Part shown: piece after piece, positions 43,145 to 51,101 of the stretch | Layout of the letters: the number at the start of each line of letters is the position of its first letter | Position numbering within the stretch: position 1 is the stretch's first letter | Assembly (NCBI GenBank): GCA_039931555.1 | Contig: JBDTRP010000108.1 | Coordinates: 1-51,881, forward strand | Direction: 5' to 3' | DNA: 51,881 nucleotides | Origin: JAENVT01 sp039931555 | GTDB taxonomy: Bacteria > Actinomycetota > Acidimicrobiia > Acidimicrobiales > Ilumatobacteraceae | Notes under the pieces: generated by a model | Told to the model about the DNA's origin: nothing | What the model saw: the letters and a program-made list of their open reading frames with translations, nothing else | Database searches by the model: none | Translations under genes and position numbers: made by a program

Positions 43145-44404
43145 GTGACACGGAGCAGAAATGCGTTCACATTTCTTGCGGCCGCGGTCGCGTTGGCGCT
43201 GAGTTCGACGGCCGGAGCGGCATCGCCGAACGACTCCTCGACAGCGGTATTGCCGAATGAGTCCGAAGGCATTGTCGATCAGGCGACGGTGGCTGTCTTC
43301 GAGCGGCAGTTCGCCGAATCGCAAGGAATATCGGTCGACGATGCTCACAAGGCGTTTGCCGACAACGGGCCACTGCTCGATTTCATCGCGAAATGGAAGG
43401 ACGATCCAGGATTCGGAGCCGTCTGGGTAACCTACGACGGTGGGTACCAACGTCACGTCCGACTCCTTTCGGATCGGCTGCTTCCAGCAGTCGATCAGCT
43501 CGCAGCCGATGTGGGTGGGCCGGTTGACGTTCGGCGCGGAGGCGCGAGTCACGCCGATTTGGAGGCAACCGTCGAAGAACTTAGAAAGGGACTTGGGGTT
43601 GCGGGATTCGTGAACTCTGCCGAAGGAACGCTTGACCTGTACGCGGGCTCGCATGCGCTTCCAGCCAACGCCAAGGTGCCGGCTCCGATCCGACACCTTG
43701 CAGAAAGCGCTCCTGTAGTCACTCCCATGATGGGCCCGAGGACTGGAGCGGACATCTACTACTGGTATGGCTCTGCCGAAGGATGGGTGGCCTCGTGCAC
43801 GGCTGGATTCATGTGGGGCGGCTTCGGCATTAGTGGCTACGCGACGGCTGGTCACTGCCCCGATCCGAATACAAGTTCGCTCGAGGGTGTTTACTCCGCT
43901 GTCGGTGCCAGCCAGGTTGTTGCCGAATCATGTCCATCCTCATCCACGTTGGACTATCAGTTGATCAAGTTCGCAGTCCCAGATGATCAGTCGGAGCTGG
44001 GCGTCATCAAGACCTACAACCCCTACGGTGTCGACATTTCGATCGCGGGTATTGCGGGCGGATTCTACGAAGGGCAGCAGACCTATAAGGTCGGGCTGTG
44101 GTACAACGATGTGTACGGCTCGAACTGGGGGGTGGCTGTAGGGTGGGAGTCCCCTGGCAGCGCTCCCGGAGGGGATTGCCTGAGCGAGACCGGGGCGGTC
44201 TATTTCAAAACCACCAACCATGCGCTCCCGGGTGACAGCGGAGGACCGATCTACGTGTACTGGGACAACCAGTTCTACCTCGCCGCAATAACTCACGGTG
44301 GCATCCCGGGTATCGCGAACACCTGGTCAACGTGGATCGGCTGGATTCCGATGCCGGGGTTTTCCTCGATCCATATCTGTACTGTGCCGAATCCCTGCAA
44401 TTGA
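43145..44404 (+). CDS. secreted chymotrypsin-like (S1 family) serine protease
   Basis: 419 aa from GTG 43145, preceded by GTGGAGG at 6 nt. The first 26 residues form a signal peptide (TRSRNAFTFLAAAVALALSS...). A propeptide of about 165 residues follows, then the catalytic domain with H237 ('ATAGHC'), D270 ('STLDYQL') and S365 ('LPGDSGGP'). The spacing matches the streptogrisin/alpha-lytic branch, with extra cysteines. As the main cargo of the element it would be exported and act outside the cell. Its stop is within the start of the next gene. Confidence 0.88.
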   Translation: MTRSRNAFTFLAAAVALALSSTAGAASPNDSSTAVLPNESEGIVDQATVAVFERQFAESQGISVDDAHKAFADNGPLLDFIAKWKDDPGFGAVWVTYDGGYQRHVRLLSDRLLPAVDQLAADVGGPVDVRRGGASHADLEATVEELRKGLGVAGFVNSAEGTLDLYAGSHALPANAKVPAPIRHLAESAPVVTPMMGPRTGADIYYWYGSAEGWVASCTAGFMWGGFGISGYATAGHCPDPNTSSLEGVYSAVGASQVVAESCPSSSTLDYQLIKFAVPDDQSELGVIKTYNPYGVDISIAGIAGGFYEGQQTYKVGLWYNDVYGSNWGVAVGWESPGSAPGGDCLSETGAVYFKTTNHALPGDSGGPIYVYWDNQFYLAAITHGGIPGIANTWSTWIGWIPMPGFSSIHICTVPNPCN

Positions 44405-45108
44405 ACGCTCGACAAATGCTGAAGTTGCCCGCCGATCCAACCGACTCCGATCTGAAGGCAGACCGCGCGGCGAAGCACCGAGTTCGATCTCGCGATGGTC
44501 GACGTCGACTGGTCTTACGGGCTGGGATCGTAACAGTGGCTCTGGTCGGCGGTGCGCTGGCGGTGGTAGCAAACAATCATCCCGCAGACCCCGCTTCGAC
44601 GGCGGCAAGCCTGCACGATGTTCCGTCGGTCCCGGACGGGGAGTTCGACATGATCGGATTCGATGCCAATTTGCACATTCCTGGGATACTCGCCGCAGCC
44701 GGCAACGCTCAGCAGCTCTCGGAGATCTGGAAGCAATATGCTATGTCTCAGCCGCTGCCCACAGTTGATTTCAGCCGTCTAGTCATCGTCGCAATGACCA
44801 TTGCCGACGACGCCTGCTCACCAACCTTGACAGGATTCGATGAGCAACGTCGTCACGAGTTCACGCCAGTTTTCGTCGAACCTGAAACTCAAACGGTCTG
44901 CCCGTCGCTCCTCGAGCCCAAGACCTTTGTCGTCGGGATCAAACGCACAACTGTGGGGTCAACGTTCACGCTTCGGCTTCCCGGCAAGTACGCGATGCAG
45001 GCTGGCGAACAGCGCCTAGTCGTCGATGTCGGAACGGATGCAGTAACTGCGGTGTTGGCTTCGGAGCCGCCAGTCGTCCCTGGCACCCTTCCGGCGCCGA
45101 CCTCCTGA
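44401..45108 (+). CDS. membrane-anchored extracellular protein, PrcB-like, coupled to the protease
   Basis: 235 aa from TTG 44401 (TTGA overlap with the protease stop); ATG 44416 is an alternative. The first 35 residues are charged and cytoplasmic. One transmembrane helix ('AGIVTVALVGGALAVVA', about 45-60) follows, and the rest is outside the cell. The outer domain has 'LSEIWKQYAMSQPLPTVDFS', 'LVIVAMTIA', two cysteines ('DACSP', 'TVCPS') and 'FVVGIKRTTVG'. This order resembles the PrcB_C domain, named from a protein that assists a secreted protease in Treponema. The match is by eye and moderate. It could chaperone, anchor or inhibit the protease. Confidence 0.6.
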   Translation: MNARQMLKLPADPTDSDLKADRAAKHRVRSRDGRRRLVLRAGIVTVALVGGALAVVANNHPADPASTAASLHDVPSVPDGEFDMIGFDANLHIPGILAAAGNAQQLSEIWKQYAMSQPLPTVDFSRLVIVAMTIADDACSPTLTGFDEQRRHEFTPVFVEPETQTVCPSLLEPKTFVVGIKRTTVGSTFTLRLPGKYAMQAGEQRLVVDVGTDAVTAVLASEPPVVPGTLPAPTS

Positions 45109-45295
45109 GATCGAGCCGCGCGCTTTGGAGTTCCTGCATGAAGATGGCGCCACCGCGCACGGCCTCCGATCAGATATCTCGCTAATTCGTCGGGGCGCCG
45201 TTCGATGTCATCTGCGTGCAAGCCCTGATCCCTTTGACGACATTCGCCATGGCGCTTGGTTGGTTGCGAAGGACCAGAGTGGATTTCTCCAAGAT
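45109..45295. other. short non-coding interval, convergent gene ends
   Basis: 187 bp between the PrcB-like gene and the end of the relaxase gene. No gene or strong hairpin is seen. Confidence 0.4.
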
Positions 45296-48200
45296 CTACA
45301 ATCCGAGATCGATGCCGAGCGACGGTGGCTCGATTGATCGGTGTTGGACGGTTCGTACTGGTGGTGCGATCAGTTCCTGTGCGGCGGAAATATTCTCGTG
45401 CACCCCGCACCAGTCGTACGACGCTTGATAGCCGCTGGGCTCCGGCCCGATCGCGGTGCGACGGTCTGTGATGTCGTGCTCCACGCGATACTTCTCTACG
45501 GCGACGACCGCGCTGACCCACGCCCTGTCCGTCGCGCCTCTGCCGGGTCGAGGTCCGAGGGGGCGGGTGACGTAGCTCGGCGGATCGGCAACGACTCGTA
45601 GAACGTTCTGGCGGACGCGCTCGTGCAGCACGCCGTCGATCGCATCGATCTTGTGTTGCTCGGCGTCGTGCGCGGCGAGGTGGCTGTGACGTCGGTGTTG
45701 GCTGGTCTCGAGGCGGATGATCTCGGCGTGGAGCTTGTCGGCTTGTTGGGTGAAGTAGCCGAGGTTGTGGCGGGCGTTGAGCAGATCGACGTCGGGATTG
45801 CGACGATCACGAAATGGGCGACGGCGACACTCCAACGTTGCGGCGTTGATCCGCGAGTCACATAGCTGCGACTGCGTCGCTCGTCGCGCCTCTATGAGCG
45901 CGGCGAGGTCAGCAGAACGATCCGGCGGGGCCTCGTCGAGCACGGCGCGGAGTCGTTGGCGCTCGACGAGCAGGTCGCTGGTCGACCATCCGGTGAGCGG
46001 GATTGTGGCCATCTCGTCGAGGGCGAGGTGTTTGGCTCGGCGCTGTTGGACGCTGTGTGCCAGTGACTCCATTGGATCAGCAGGTTCTGTGGTGCGGGCG
46101 TGTGGGCCGTCTTCGATGTCGAGGATGCACGAGCGCGGTACGTACAGCTGGTTCGACAGCCGGCCGCGGCTGAGTGCTTCGTAGGTGAGTTCTCGGTAGA
46201 GCTGGTCGTTGCCGAGGGTCATGGTGCGATCGCATGTCATCCCGTGGGCCTTGTTGATCGTCATCGCGTAGGCGTGCCCGACGTTGCCAGCCTGTAGATA
46301 CGCCGGCGGCACCGTCACATCTCCTTTGGCCAGGCTGACACGTATGGTTTGTTCGTTCGGGTCGACGTCAATGACGGTCCCGCGGTTGCCGTTGCGAACG
46401 CCCAGTTTTCGGTTGTTGCGCAACATCATCACCGCGTCGCCGGCTTGGAAGGCGACACCGTCGACATCGAGTGTCGGTCCGTGCAACCATCCAGCGTCGA
46501 GCGCGCGGATCCGGCCGCGAACGTTCAACTCGGCGACCTCGGAGCGTCGCCCGGCCAGCATCACCGCGTCCTCGCCTTGAACCTGGGAGGCCCACCAGTC
46601 AGCGACGAGCAGACGCTTCGTGCTGTCGGCATCGTCACCGATGGTGATCCGACCATGGTCGTTGTACAACGCCAGCGCCCGATTGGTGTCACCATCACGC
46701 AGATCGCGCAGCGCGGCACGTTCCCATTCCTCGCGCTGGCGACGGTTGTCTCGCAACTCGATGATTGGCTGGCGGGCAACCAGCGCGGCGAACAGGCCGC
46801 CGGCGGCGATCTCAGGGAGCTGTCTCGGGTCGCCGACCAACACCAACTTGGCACCAGTACGGTCCACCTCGGCCAGCAGGCGGGCGAGGTCTCGTGTGCC
46901 GGCGGTACCGGCCTCATCGACAACGAGTACCGATGACGGGTCGAGGCCGCCGGGCTCCCGGCGGTCGATGGCGATCAGCAGGCGAGCTATCGTGGTCGAC
47001 GGGATCCCTGCGGCGTTGGAGAGCTCGTCGGCAGCGACGCCGGTGTGGGCAGCGCCAATCACATGGAACCCGCAGCGTTCCCACGCCTCACGCGCCGCAG
47101 CGAACGCGAAGGTCTTACCCGCGCCGGCCGGGGCGGTGACGATGTCGAGCGCGTTGCCCGACGTAGTGAGCTGCACCACCGCCCGAGCTTGCTCGTCGGA
47201 CAGCGACGGCGCCGCGCGAAGCGCGGCCAGCACGTCGTGTTCTTGGCAGACCGCTCGGTCGGTGTCGAGCATGCCGCGGGCGCGGTCGAGGGCGCGGCGT
47301 TCGATGTCGAGCAGCTCAAAGGTTGACCACCGCTCCCCTGCTGGCAATACCGACAAGATCCGCCCAGCGGCATCTTTGATCACCGGTCCCCGTCGGGGGA
47401 GCCCAGTGAGCGGGGCGACGGCCAACCTGTCGAGGAAGTGCTCCGCCAGTTTCTCGAGCTCCTCGATCGAACCACCCGCCGGTAGCGCGTCGCACCACCC
47501 CCGCAGCACGTCGTTGCGATCGAACGCCGACACGTGCGCGGTCAACCCATCCGCCCCGAGTAGCCGATCCTCGATGGCACCACGCTCGGAATCGGACAGC
47601 ACAGCGGTATCGACTCGCGCGATCACGGAGGCGAGCTGTTCGGGATCGAAGCCGATCGCTCGCGCTCGATCGAGCCACAACGCCCGCAGATCGGTGGGGG
47701 CAGCGTTGTGGTCCTTGGCACGCCGGGTGTCGAGCGCGGCGACCATCGCAGCGCGAGGCGAGTGTTGTCCACGGATGTCCATGCGCTCTTCGATCTCAGC
47801 GCGGCGAGTGGAGAACGCCTTCAACACTGCAGCGGGCACACCGGCGATGTCGGCGATCCCGTTGGTCACCGGCCCCCACTTGACCCCAAGGGCAACGGTG
47901 AGGTTGTGGCGCAGCTGCGCCTCGTACAGGTAGCCGATGGTCTTGGCAGATGTGTACAACCAGCGAGCGTCGAGCGTTGCCCACCTTCCATCGGCACCGA
48001 GCACCATGTTTGGCACCAACACGTGAGTGTGCAAGTGCGGGTCAGCATTGCGGCTCGTTCGATGCCGAAACGCTGCGGCGATCAAACCCTCGCCGCGAAT
48101 CTGCTCGACACCCCCATGGCCACGGCGAGACCACACCGCGCGCCGCTCGGCAAACTCGAGCGCAGCGTCGACGGCGTGATCGTGCGCATCGCGTACCGCA

Positions 48201-48505
48201 CGGGCCGTGTCCGGATCACCGAGTCCGAACAACACGGACACGGATTTCGGCGCCCGGAACGTCAGGTCGAAACCAGGCACCCGATGCGGTTGACCCAACC
48301 GTGTCGCACTCGCTGGGTCATGGCCGGACAGCACCGCCCGCAACGCCTCCGGTGTGACCTGACCACTGAGACCGAGCAGGCGATCGCTACTAGCAATCCA
48401 CCGCCCCGGCGCCTCGCCGCCGACGTAATAGTCCTCGACACCCTGAGCGACAGCATCGAGGTAGTACCCCTCCTGCCCATGAGCGAGCTTCCACACACTC
48501 AACAC
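45296..48505 (-). CDS. MobF-family relaxase-helicase (TrwC/TraI type)
   Basis: 1069 aa from GTG 48505, where the family begins ('LSVWKLAHGQEGYYL'). An in-frame TTG at 48619 overlapping the upstream gene would add 38 residues. The relaxase domain has two Tyr pairs (EGYYLD, EDYYVG) and the three-His motif 'DPHLHTHVLVPN'. The RecD-like helicase follows with Walker A 'APAGAGKTFAFA' and 'SVLVVDEAGTAG', and later 'ELTYEALSRGR'. It would nick oriT and unwind the element DNA for transfer through another element's conjugation system. It is large and complete, which shows that the element is likely still mobile. Confidence 0.93.
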   Translation of the reverse strand: MLSVWKLAHGQEGYYLDAVAQGVEDYYVGGEAPGRWIASSDRLLGLSGQVTPEALRAVLSGHDPASATRLGQPHRVPGFDLTFRAPKSVSVLFGLGDPDTARAVRDAHDHAVDAALEFAERRAVWSRRGHGGVEQIRGEGLIAAAFRHRTSRNADPHLHTHVLVPNMVLGADGRWATLDARWLYTSAKTIGYLYEAQLRHNLTVALGVKWGPVTNGIADIAGVPAAVLKAFSTRRAEIEERMDIRGQHSPRAAMVAALDTRRAKDHNAAPTDLRALWLDRARAIGFDPEQLASVIARVDTAVLSDSERGAIEDRLLGADGLTAHVSAFDRNDVLRGWCDALPAGGSIEELEKLAEHFLDRLAVAPLTGLPRRGPVIKDAAGRILSVLPAGERWSTFELLDIERRALDRARGMLDTDRAVCQEHDVLAALRAAPSLSDEQARAVVQLTTSGNALDIVTAPAGAGKTFAFAAAREAWERCGFHVIGAAHTGVAADELSNAAGIPSTTIARLLIAIDRREPGGLDPSSVLVVDEAGTAGTRDLARLLAEVDRTGAKLVLVGDPRQLPEIAAGGLFAALVARQPIIELRDNRRQREEWERAALRDLRDGDTNRALALYNDHGRITIGDDADSTKRLLVADWWASQVQGEDAVMLAGRRSEVAELNVRGRIRALDAGWLHGPTLDVDGVAFQAGDAVMMLRNNRKLGVRNGNRGTVIDVDPNEQTIRVSLAKGDVTVPPAYLQAGNVGHAYAMTINKAHGMTCDRTMTLGNDQLYRELTYEALSRGRLSNQLYVPRSCILDIEDGPHARTTEPADPMESLAHSVQQRRAKHLALDEMATIPLTGWSTSDLLVERQRLRAVLDEAPPDRSADLAALIEARRATQSQLCDSRINAATLECRRRPFRDRRNPDVDLLNARHNLGYFTQQADKLHAEIIRLETSQHRRHSHLAAHDAEQHKIDAIDGVLHERVRQNVLRVVADPPSYVTRPLGPRPGRGATDRAWVSAVVAVEKYRVEHDITDRRTAIGPEPSGYQASYDWCGVHENISAAQELIAPPVRTVQHRSIEPPSLGIDLGL

Positions 48506-48608
48506 GGCCGTATGCCCCGCGCGAACGCGCCCCGAGACACCGCCGGCACCATGGTGCAAATTCGTGACTTGAAATCGGGTAGTTCGCTCATCGTTCGTGG
48601 AAGTGCTG

Positions 48609-49052
48609 TCAGGGGTCAATCGCGAGTGCGTCGATCAAGGACAGTTGGGAGGGACGCGGTCGGGTGGACTGACGTCTTGCATGAATGTTCGGCCTTGGTG
48701 GTGTTGGTGTCGATTCATGAATCGATTCGGCGAAGAGGTCGCGCGGCAACGTGAGCCGATAGTGACTGCAGCCGAAACGGCCGTCGTCGGCGCGACTCGC
48801 GACGTACGTCACGAGCTCTTGGGCGATGAGTCGTCGGAGCGCTCGGGCGACGGTGTCCTTCGCAAGATCGAGGGAGTAAGCGATGCCACGTACTGATTCG
48901 TAGGACACGGTCTCGCCGGCGCGGTCGACGCAACTCCCGGCGAGGCATTCGAGCACGGCCCAGGCGGTCGGGCCGACAGCCCGACGGACATCGGGCGCGG
49001 CAGATCCAAGCGTGAGCAGCGGCCGGTAATCAGTTGCTGTCAGCGAGGACAC
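48609..49052 (-). CDS. winged-helix DNA-binding protein
   Basis: 147 aa from ATG 49052. 'AWAVLECLAGSCVDRAGETV' and 'LDLAKDTVARALRRLIAQEL' form a winged HTH, followed by a basic tail of low complexity ('RPNIHARRQSTRPRPSQL'). Such proteins commonly precede MobF relaxase genes in actinobacterial elements. It may control relaxase expression or be an accessory for oriT binding. Its 3' end overlaps the possible TTG start of the relaxase by 11 bp, and its 5' end overlaps the Xis-like gene by 23 bp. Confidence 0.78.
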   Translation of the reverse strand: MSSLTATDYRPLLTLGSAAPDVRRAVGPTAWAVLECLAGSCVDRAGETVSYESVRGIAYSLDLAKDTVARALRRLIAQELVTYVASRADDGRFGCSHYRLTLPRDLFAESIHESTPTPPRPNIHARRQSTRPRPSQLSLIDALAIDP

Positions 49053-49266
49053 GCGACGTCTCGCCAGTCATGTAGCGAACGAGGTCGAGCTTCGCGACCC
49101 GCATCATCCGCTCGCCGGCCATGAAGACCGGCAAGCCCTCCCGGCCCTTCGTCGATCGGTACCGACGGGCCATTCCGTAAGCCACGCCTGGACTCACTCG
49201 CATGAACTTGGCGGCTTCGGGAATCGTAAGCACGTCGGGCAGTTCGTCAAGTGATTGCTGATTCAT
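49030..49266 (-). CDS. xis: excisionase-like (MerR-type HTH) protein
   Basis: 78 aa from ATG 49266, with AGGAGGT 7 nt upstream. The segment 'DVLTIPEAAKFMRVSPGVAY' is the HTH of excisionase-family DNA-binding proteins; the C-terminal 'VAKLDLVRYMTGET' is the usual strand and wing. It would steer the integrase to excision. It is the first gene of the minus-strand operon Xis-winged helix-relaxase. Confidence 0.8.
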   Translation of the reverse strand: MNQQSLDELPDVLTIPEAAKFMRVSPGVAYGMARRYRSTKGREGLPVFMAGERMMRVAKLDLVRYMTGETSRVLADSN

Positions 49267-49299
49267 CCGGGGCACCTCCTGCACGGTCCACCGTGGTGT

Positions 49300-49372
49300 T
49301 GACTGGTCTGGGGAGGAACAAACTACACTGATGTCGTTCAGAGGTCAACAGTCTTGCTGACTGGTCTATAGT
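49300..49372. promoter_or_regulatory. divergent regulatory region with repeated operator TGACTGGTCT
   Basis: TGACTGGTCT occurs at 49300-49309 and 49358-49367. The second copy overlaps TATAGT (49367-49372), the -10 of the regulator gene. On the minus strand TTGACC (49343-49348) and TAGTTT (49320-49325) are separated by 17 bp and would drive the Xis-relaxase operon; the first operator lies just downstream. Confidence 0.6.
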
Positions 49373-49393
49373 TGGGCTCGGGAAGGAATACCG

Positions 49394-50035
49394 ATGAGTC
49401 GCAAGAAGCAACTGGAGGTCGACAACCTCGTCCAGATCTCGCCGAACCAGGTGGTCGCGTTCAACCTTGCAGAAGCTCGCACCCTGCGCGGCTGGACCCA
49501 GGAGAAGGCGGCGGTCGAACTCGAGCCCTTCGTCGGTGCCCGCTGGTCCAAAGCGACGTTCTCCGCCGCCGAGCGCTCAGTCGACGGACACCGAGTCCGA
49601 CAATTCACCGCCGATGAGATCGTTGCCTTCTCGCGATGCTTCCGCGTACCCGTTGGCTACTTCTTCATGCCACCGCGCCCGAGCCAATCCGAGATACCAC
49701 TACGCCTCAAGTCCGGGGAGAACCCGTGGGGCGGGATCACGCTGGCCGAACTCGTGGATGCCATCTTCGGGAAACCTGGCGAGAGCGATGTGATGTCGAC
49801 TCGACTCAGGAGCTTCCTCAGCGAGATTGGCATGACCGACCTCACCGACGCACAAGATCAGCTGACCTGGCGCGCCGAGGACGCGCTCAACGCAGTCGTG
49901 ATGAAGGAATTGGCCCGGTTCGACGAGTGGCACGAGGCACTGACGGGGTTAGCGAGGCAGCTCCGATCGTGGCAGAACGCTGCCAAGGCGGCGGCGATAC
50001 GCGACAGCATGGCGAAGGCGGCATCCGATGACTGA
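49394..50035 (+). CDS. XRE-like HTH regulator of the element
   Basis: 213 aa from ATG 49394 with GGAAGGA 7 nt upstream. The N-terminal HTH is 'FNLAEARTLRGWTQEKAAVE' continued by 'WSKATFSAAERSVDG'. The middle part 'FSRCFRVPVGYFFMPP' is typical of regulators in actinobacterial integrative elements. The C-terminal 110 residues are helical, of unknown role. It likely represses the divergent Xis/relaxase operon and itself through the TGACTGGTCT sites. Confidence 0.85.
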   Translation: MSRKKQLEVDNLVQISPNQVVAFNLAEARTLRGWTQEKAAVELEPFVGARWSKATFSAAERSVDGHRVRQFTADEIVAFSRCFRVPVGYFFMPPRPSQSEIPLRLKSGENPWGGITLAELVDAIFGKPGESDVMSTRLRSFLSEIGMTDLTDAQDQLTWRAEDALNAVVMKELARFDEWHEALTGLARQLRSWQNAAKAAAIRDSMAKAASDD

Positions 50036-50240
50036 CACCGCCACGAACCGGAAGCGCGGTAACAGCAAGCCAAACGTGAAGAAGCGCGGCTCGACCTACA
50101 CGTACTACGTCTACGTCACCGGGGCCGATGGTGGACGCGAGCACACAGCAAGGGTGATCCCGGTTCGGGTCCGAACACCGTGGAGCGGTGGATATCCCGT
50201 GGTCAACCGGACTCGGCGGTCGGATAAGTTGTCGGAATGA
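50028..50240 (+). pseudogene. truncated N-terminus of a second tyrosine integrase
   Basis: 70 aa from ATG 50028, overlapping the regulator's stop. 'RGNSKPNVKKRGSTYTYYVY' is the arm-binding start of another integrase family. From about residue 40 it turns into unrelated sequence and stops at 50240, so more than 300 residues are missing. The stop overlaps the DUF433 start (ATGA), and the stub may now serve only for coupling. Confidence 0.65.
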
Positions 50241-50470
50241 CCCGTCTTGATCGAATCACGGTGGACTCGGCTGTATGCCATGGCAGACCGTGCATTCGCG
50301 GGATGCGCTACCCGGTTGAGCTCATCGTCGATTTGCTCGCCAGCGGGATGACGTCGCAGGAAGTGTTGGAGGACTACCCGGACCTCGAGTTGGACGACGT
50401 TCTTGCCGCGCTTGAGTTCGCGGCCAACGTCACCCGGACGCGATCGGTGAGTCCGATCTCGGCCGCCTGA
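50237..50470 (+). CDS. DUF433 antitoxin
   Basis: 77 aa from ATG 50237. It has the full DUF433 pattern: 'RITVDSAVCHGRPCIRGMRY', then 'IVDLLASGMTSQEVLEDYPD' (HTH) and 'LDDVLAALEFAAN'. TAAGTT lies 6 nt before the start, so a leaderless promoter of its own is possible. It directly precedes the DUF5615 gene (TGA-ATG contact), the usual toxin-antitoxin order. Confidence 0.88.
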   Translation: MTRLDRITVDSAVCHGRPCIRGMRYPVELIVDLLASGMTSQEVLEDYPDLELDDVLAALEFAANVTRTRSVSPISAA

Positions 50471-50827
50471 ATGCGGTTGCTCGTCGACGCACAGTTGCCA
50501 GTCAGGTTGGCGTCGGTGCTCGCCGATCTTGGCCACGACGTGGTTCACACGAGTCAACTGCCGCTCGGAAACAGAACACCCGACACCGAGATCGTACGGG
50601 CGGCTGACAGCGATGCTCGGGTGGTCGTGACCAAGGATCGAGACTTTCTTGATTCGCACATCCTGTCGGCTCGGCCACGATCGCTGCTGCTGGTTTCGAC
50701 AGGCAACATTTCGAATGACGAGCTCATTGGTCTGTTCGTGGCGAACATGGATCGAATCGTTGCCGCGTGCGACACCAGCGGCCTCGTCGAACTCAGTCGG
50801 GTCGCGATCGTCGTGCACGGTCCGTAG
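50471..50827 (+). CDS. DUF5615 PIN-like toxin
   Basis: 118 aa from ATG 50471. The start 'MRLLVDAQLPVRLASVLADL' and 'VVVTKDRDFLD' with conserved acidic residues are the DUF5615 PIN-like fold, predicted RNase toxins that pair with DUF433. It lies next to attR, where maintenance modules are often found, and would select against loss of the element. Activity is not known for this family member. Confidence 0.88.
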   Translation: MRLLVDAQLPVRLASVLADLGHDVVHTSQLPLGNRTPDTEIVRAADSDARVVVTKDRDFLDSHILSARPRSLLLVSTGNISNDELIGLFVANMDRIVAACDTSGLVELSRVAIVVHGP

Positions 50828-50840
50828 GCATCCACCGGTT

Positions 50841-50862
50841 CTGCCGCGAATTCTGCCGCGAA
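50841..50862. repeat. arm-type integrase site candidates (right)
   Basis: Two CTGCCGCGAA repeats 12 bp apart, matching the pair at the left end of the element. Confidence 0.6.
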
Positions 50863-50966
50863 ACTCGACAGCACGGGCCGTGACTAGATGTACGATGTGG
50901 ACAACCAGACCTGCACTGAGCAGGTCAAACAACACACGACAGCACCCGGCAACACGGGTTCCAGGC

Positions 50967-51012
50967 GACTTTTAATCCGTTGGTTCGGGGTTCGAGACCC
51001 CGGGGGGGCACC
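50967..51012. repeat. attR (46-bp core)
   Basis: Identical to the 41286-41331 core. Only the 3' part of the tRNA is present; the 5' half and D-arm are missing, so no second tRNA is encoded. Confidence 0.92.
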
Positions 51013-51101
51013 AGATGGTTTCAGCCGAGTACACCTGGGGAGTCGAGCGTGCCTCATGCTCATCCGCAATTCTCCGCTCTATCACGAGATCCGCCTTCGC
51101 C

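Larger units (their letters stand above)
41286..51012. mobile_element. integrative mobilizable element in tRNA-Lys (about 9.7 kb)
   Basis: Bounded by two identical 46-bp copies of the tRNA 3' part (41286-41331 and 50967-51012); the distance between them is 9,681 bp. It contains an integrase at the tRNA side, a protease/PrcB-like cargo, a MobF relaxase with winged-helix and Xis-like genes, a divergent regulator, an integrase stub and a toxin-antitoxin pair. No VirB4, T4CP or other transfer gene is present. Confidence 0.9.

Noticed and set aside
50967..51012. Second tRNA-Lys gene
   Set aside because: Only the part from the anticodon to the 3' end exists; the acceptor 5' strand and D-arm are missing, so it is attR.
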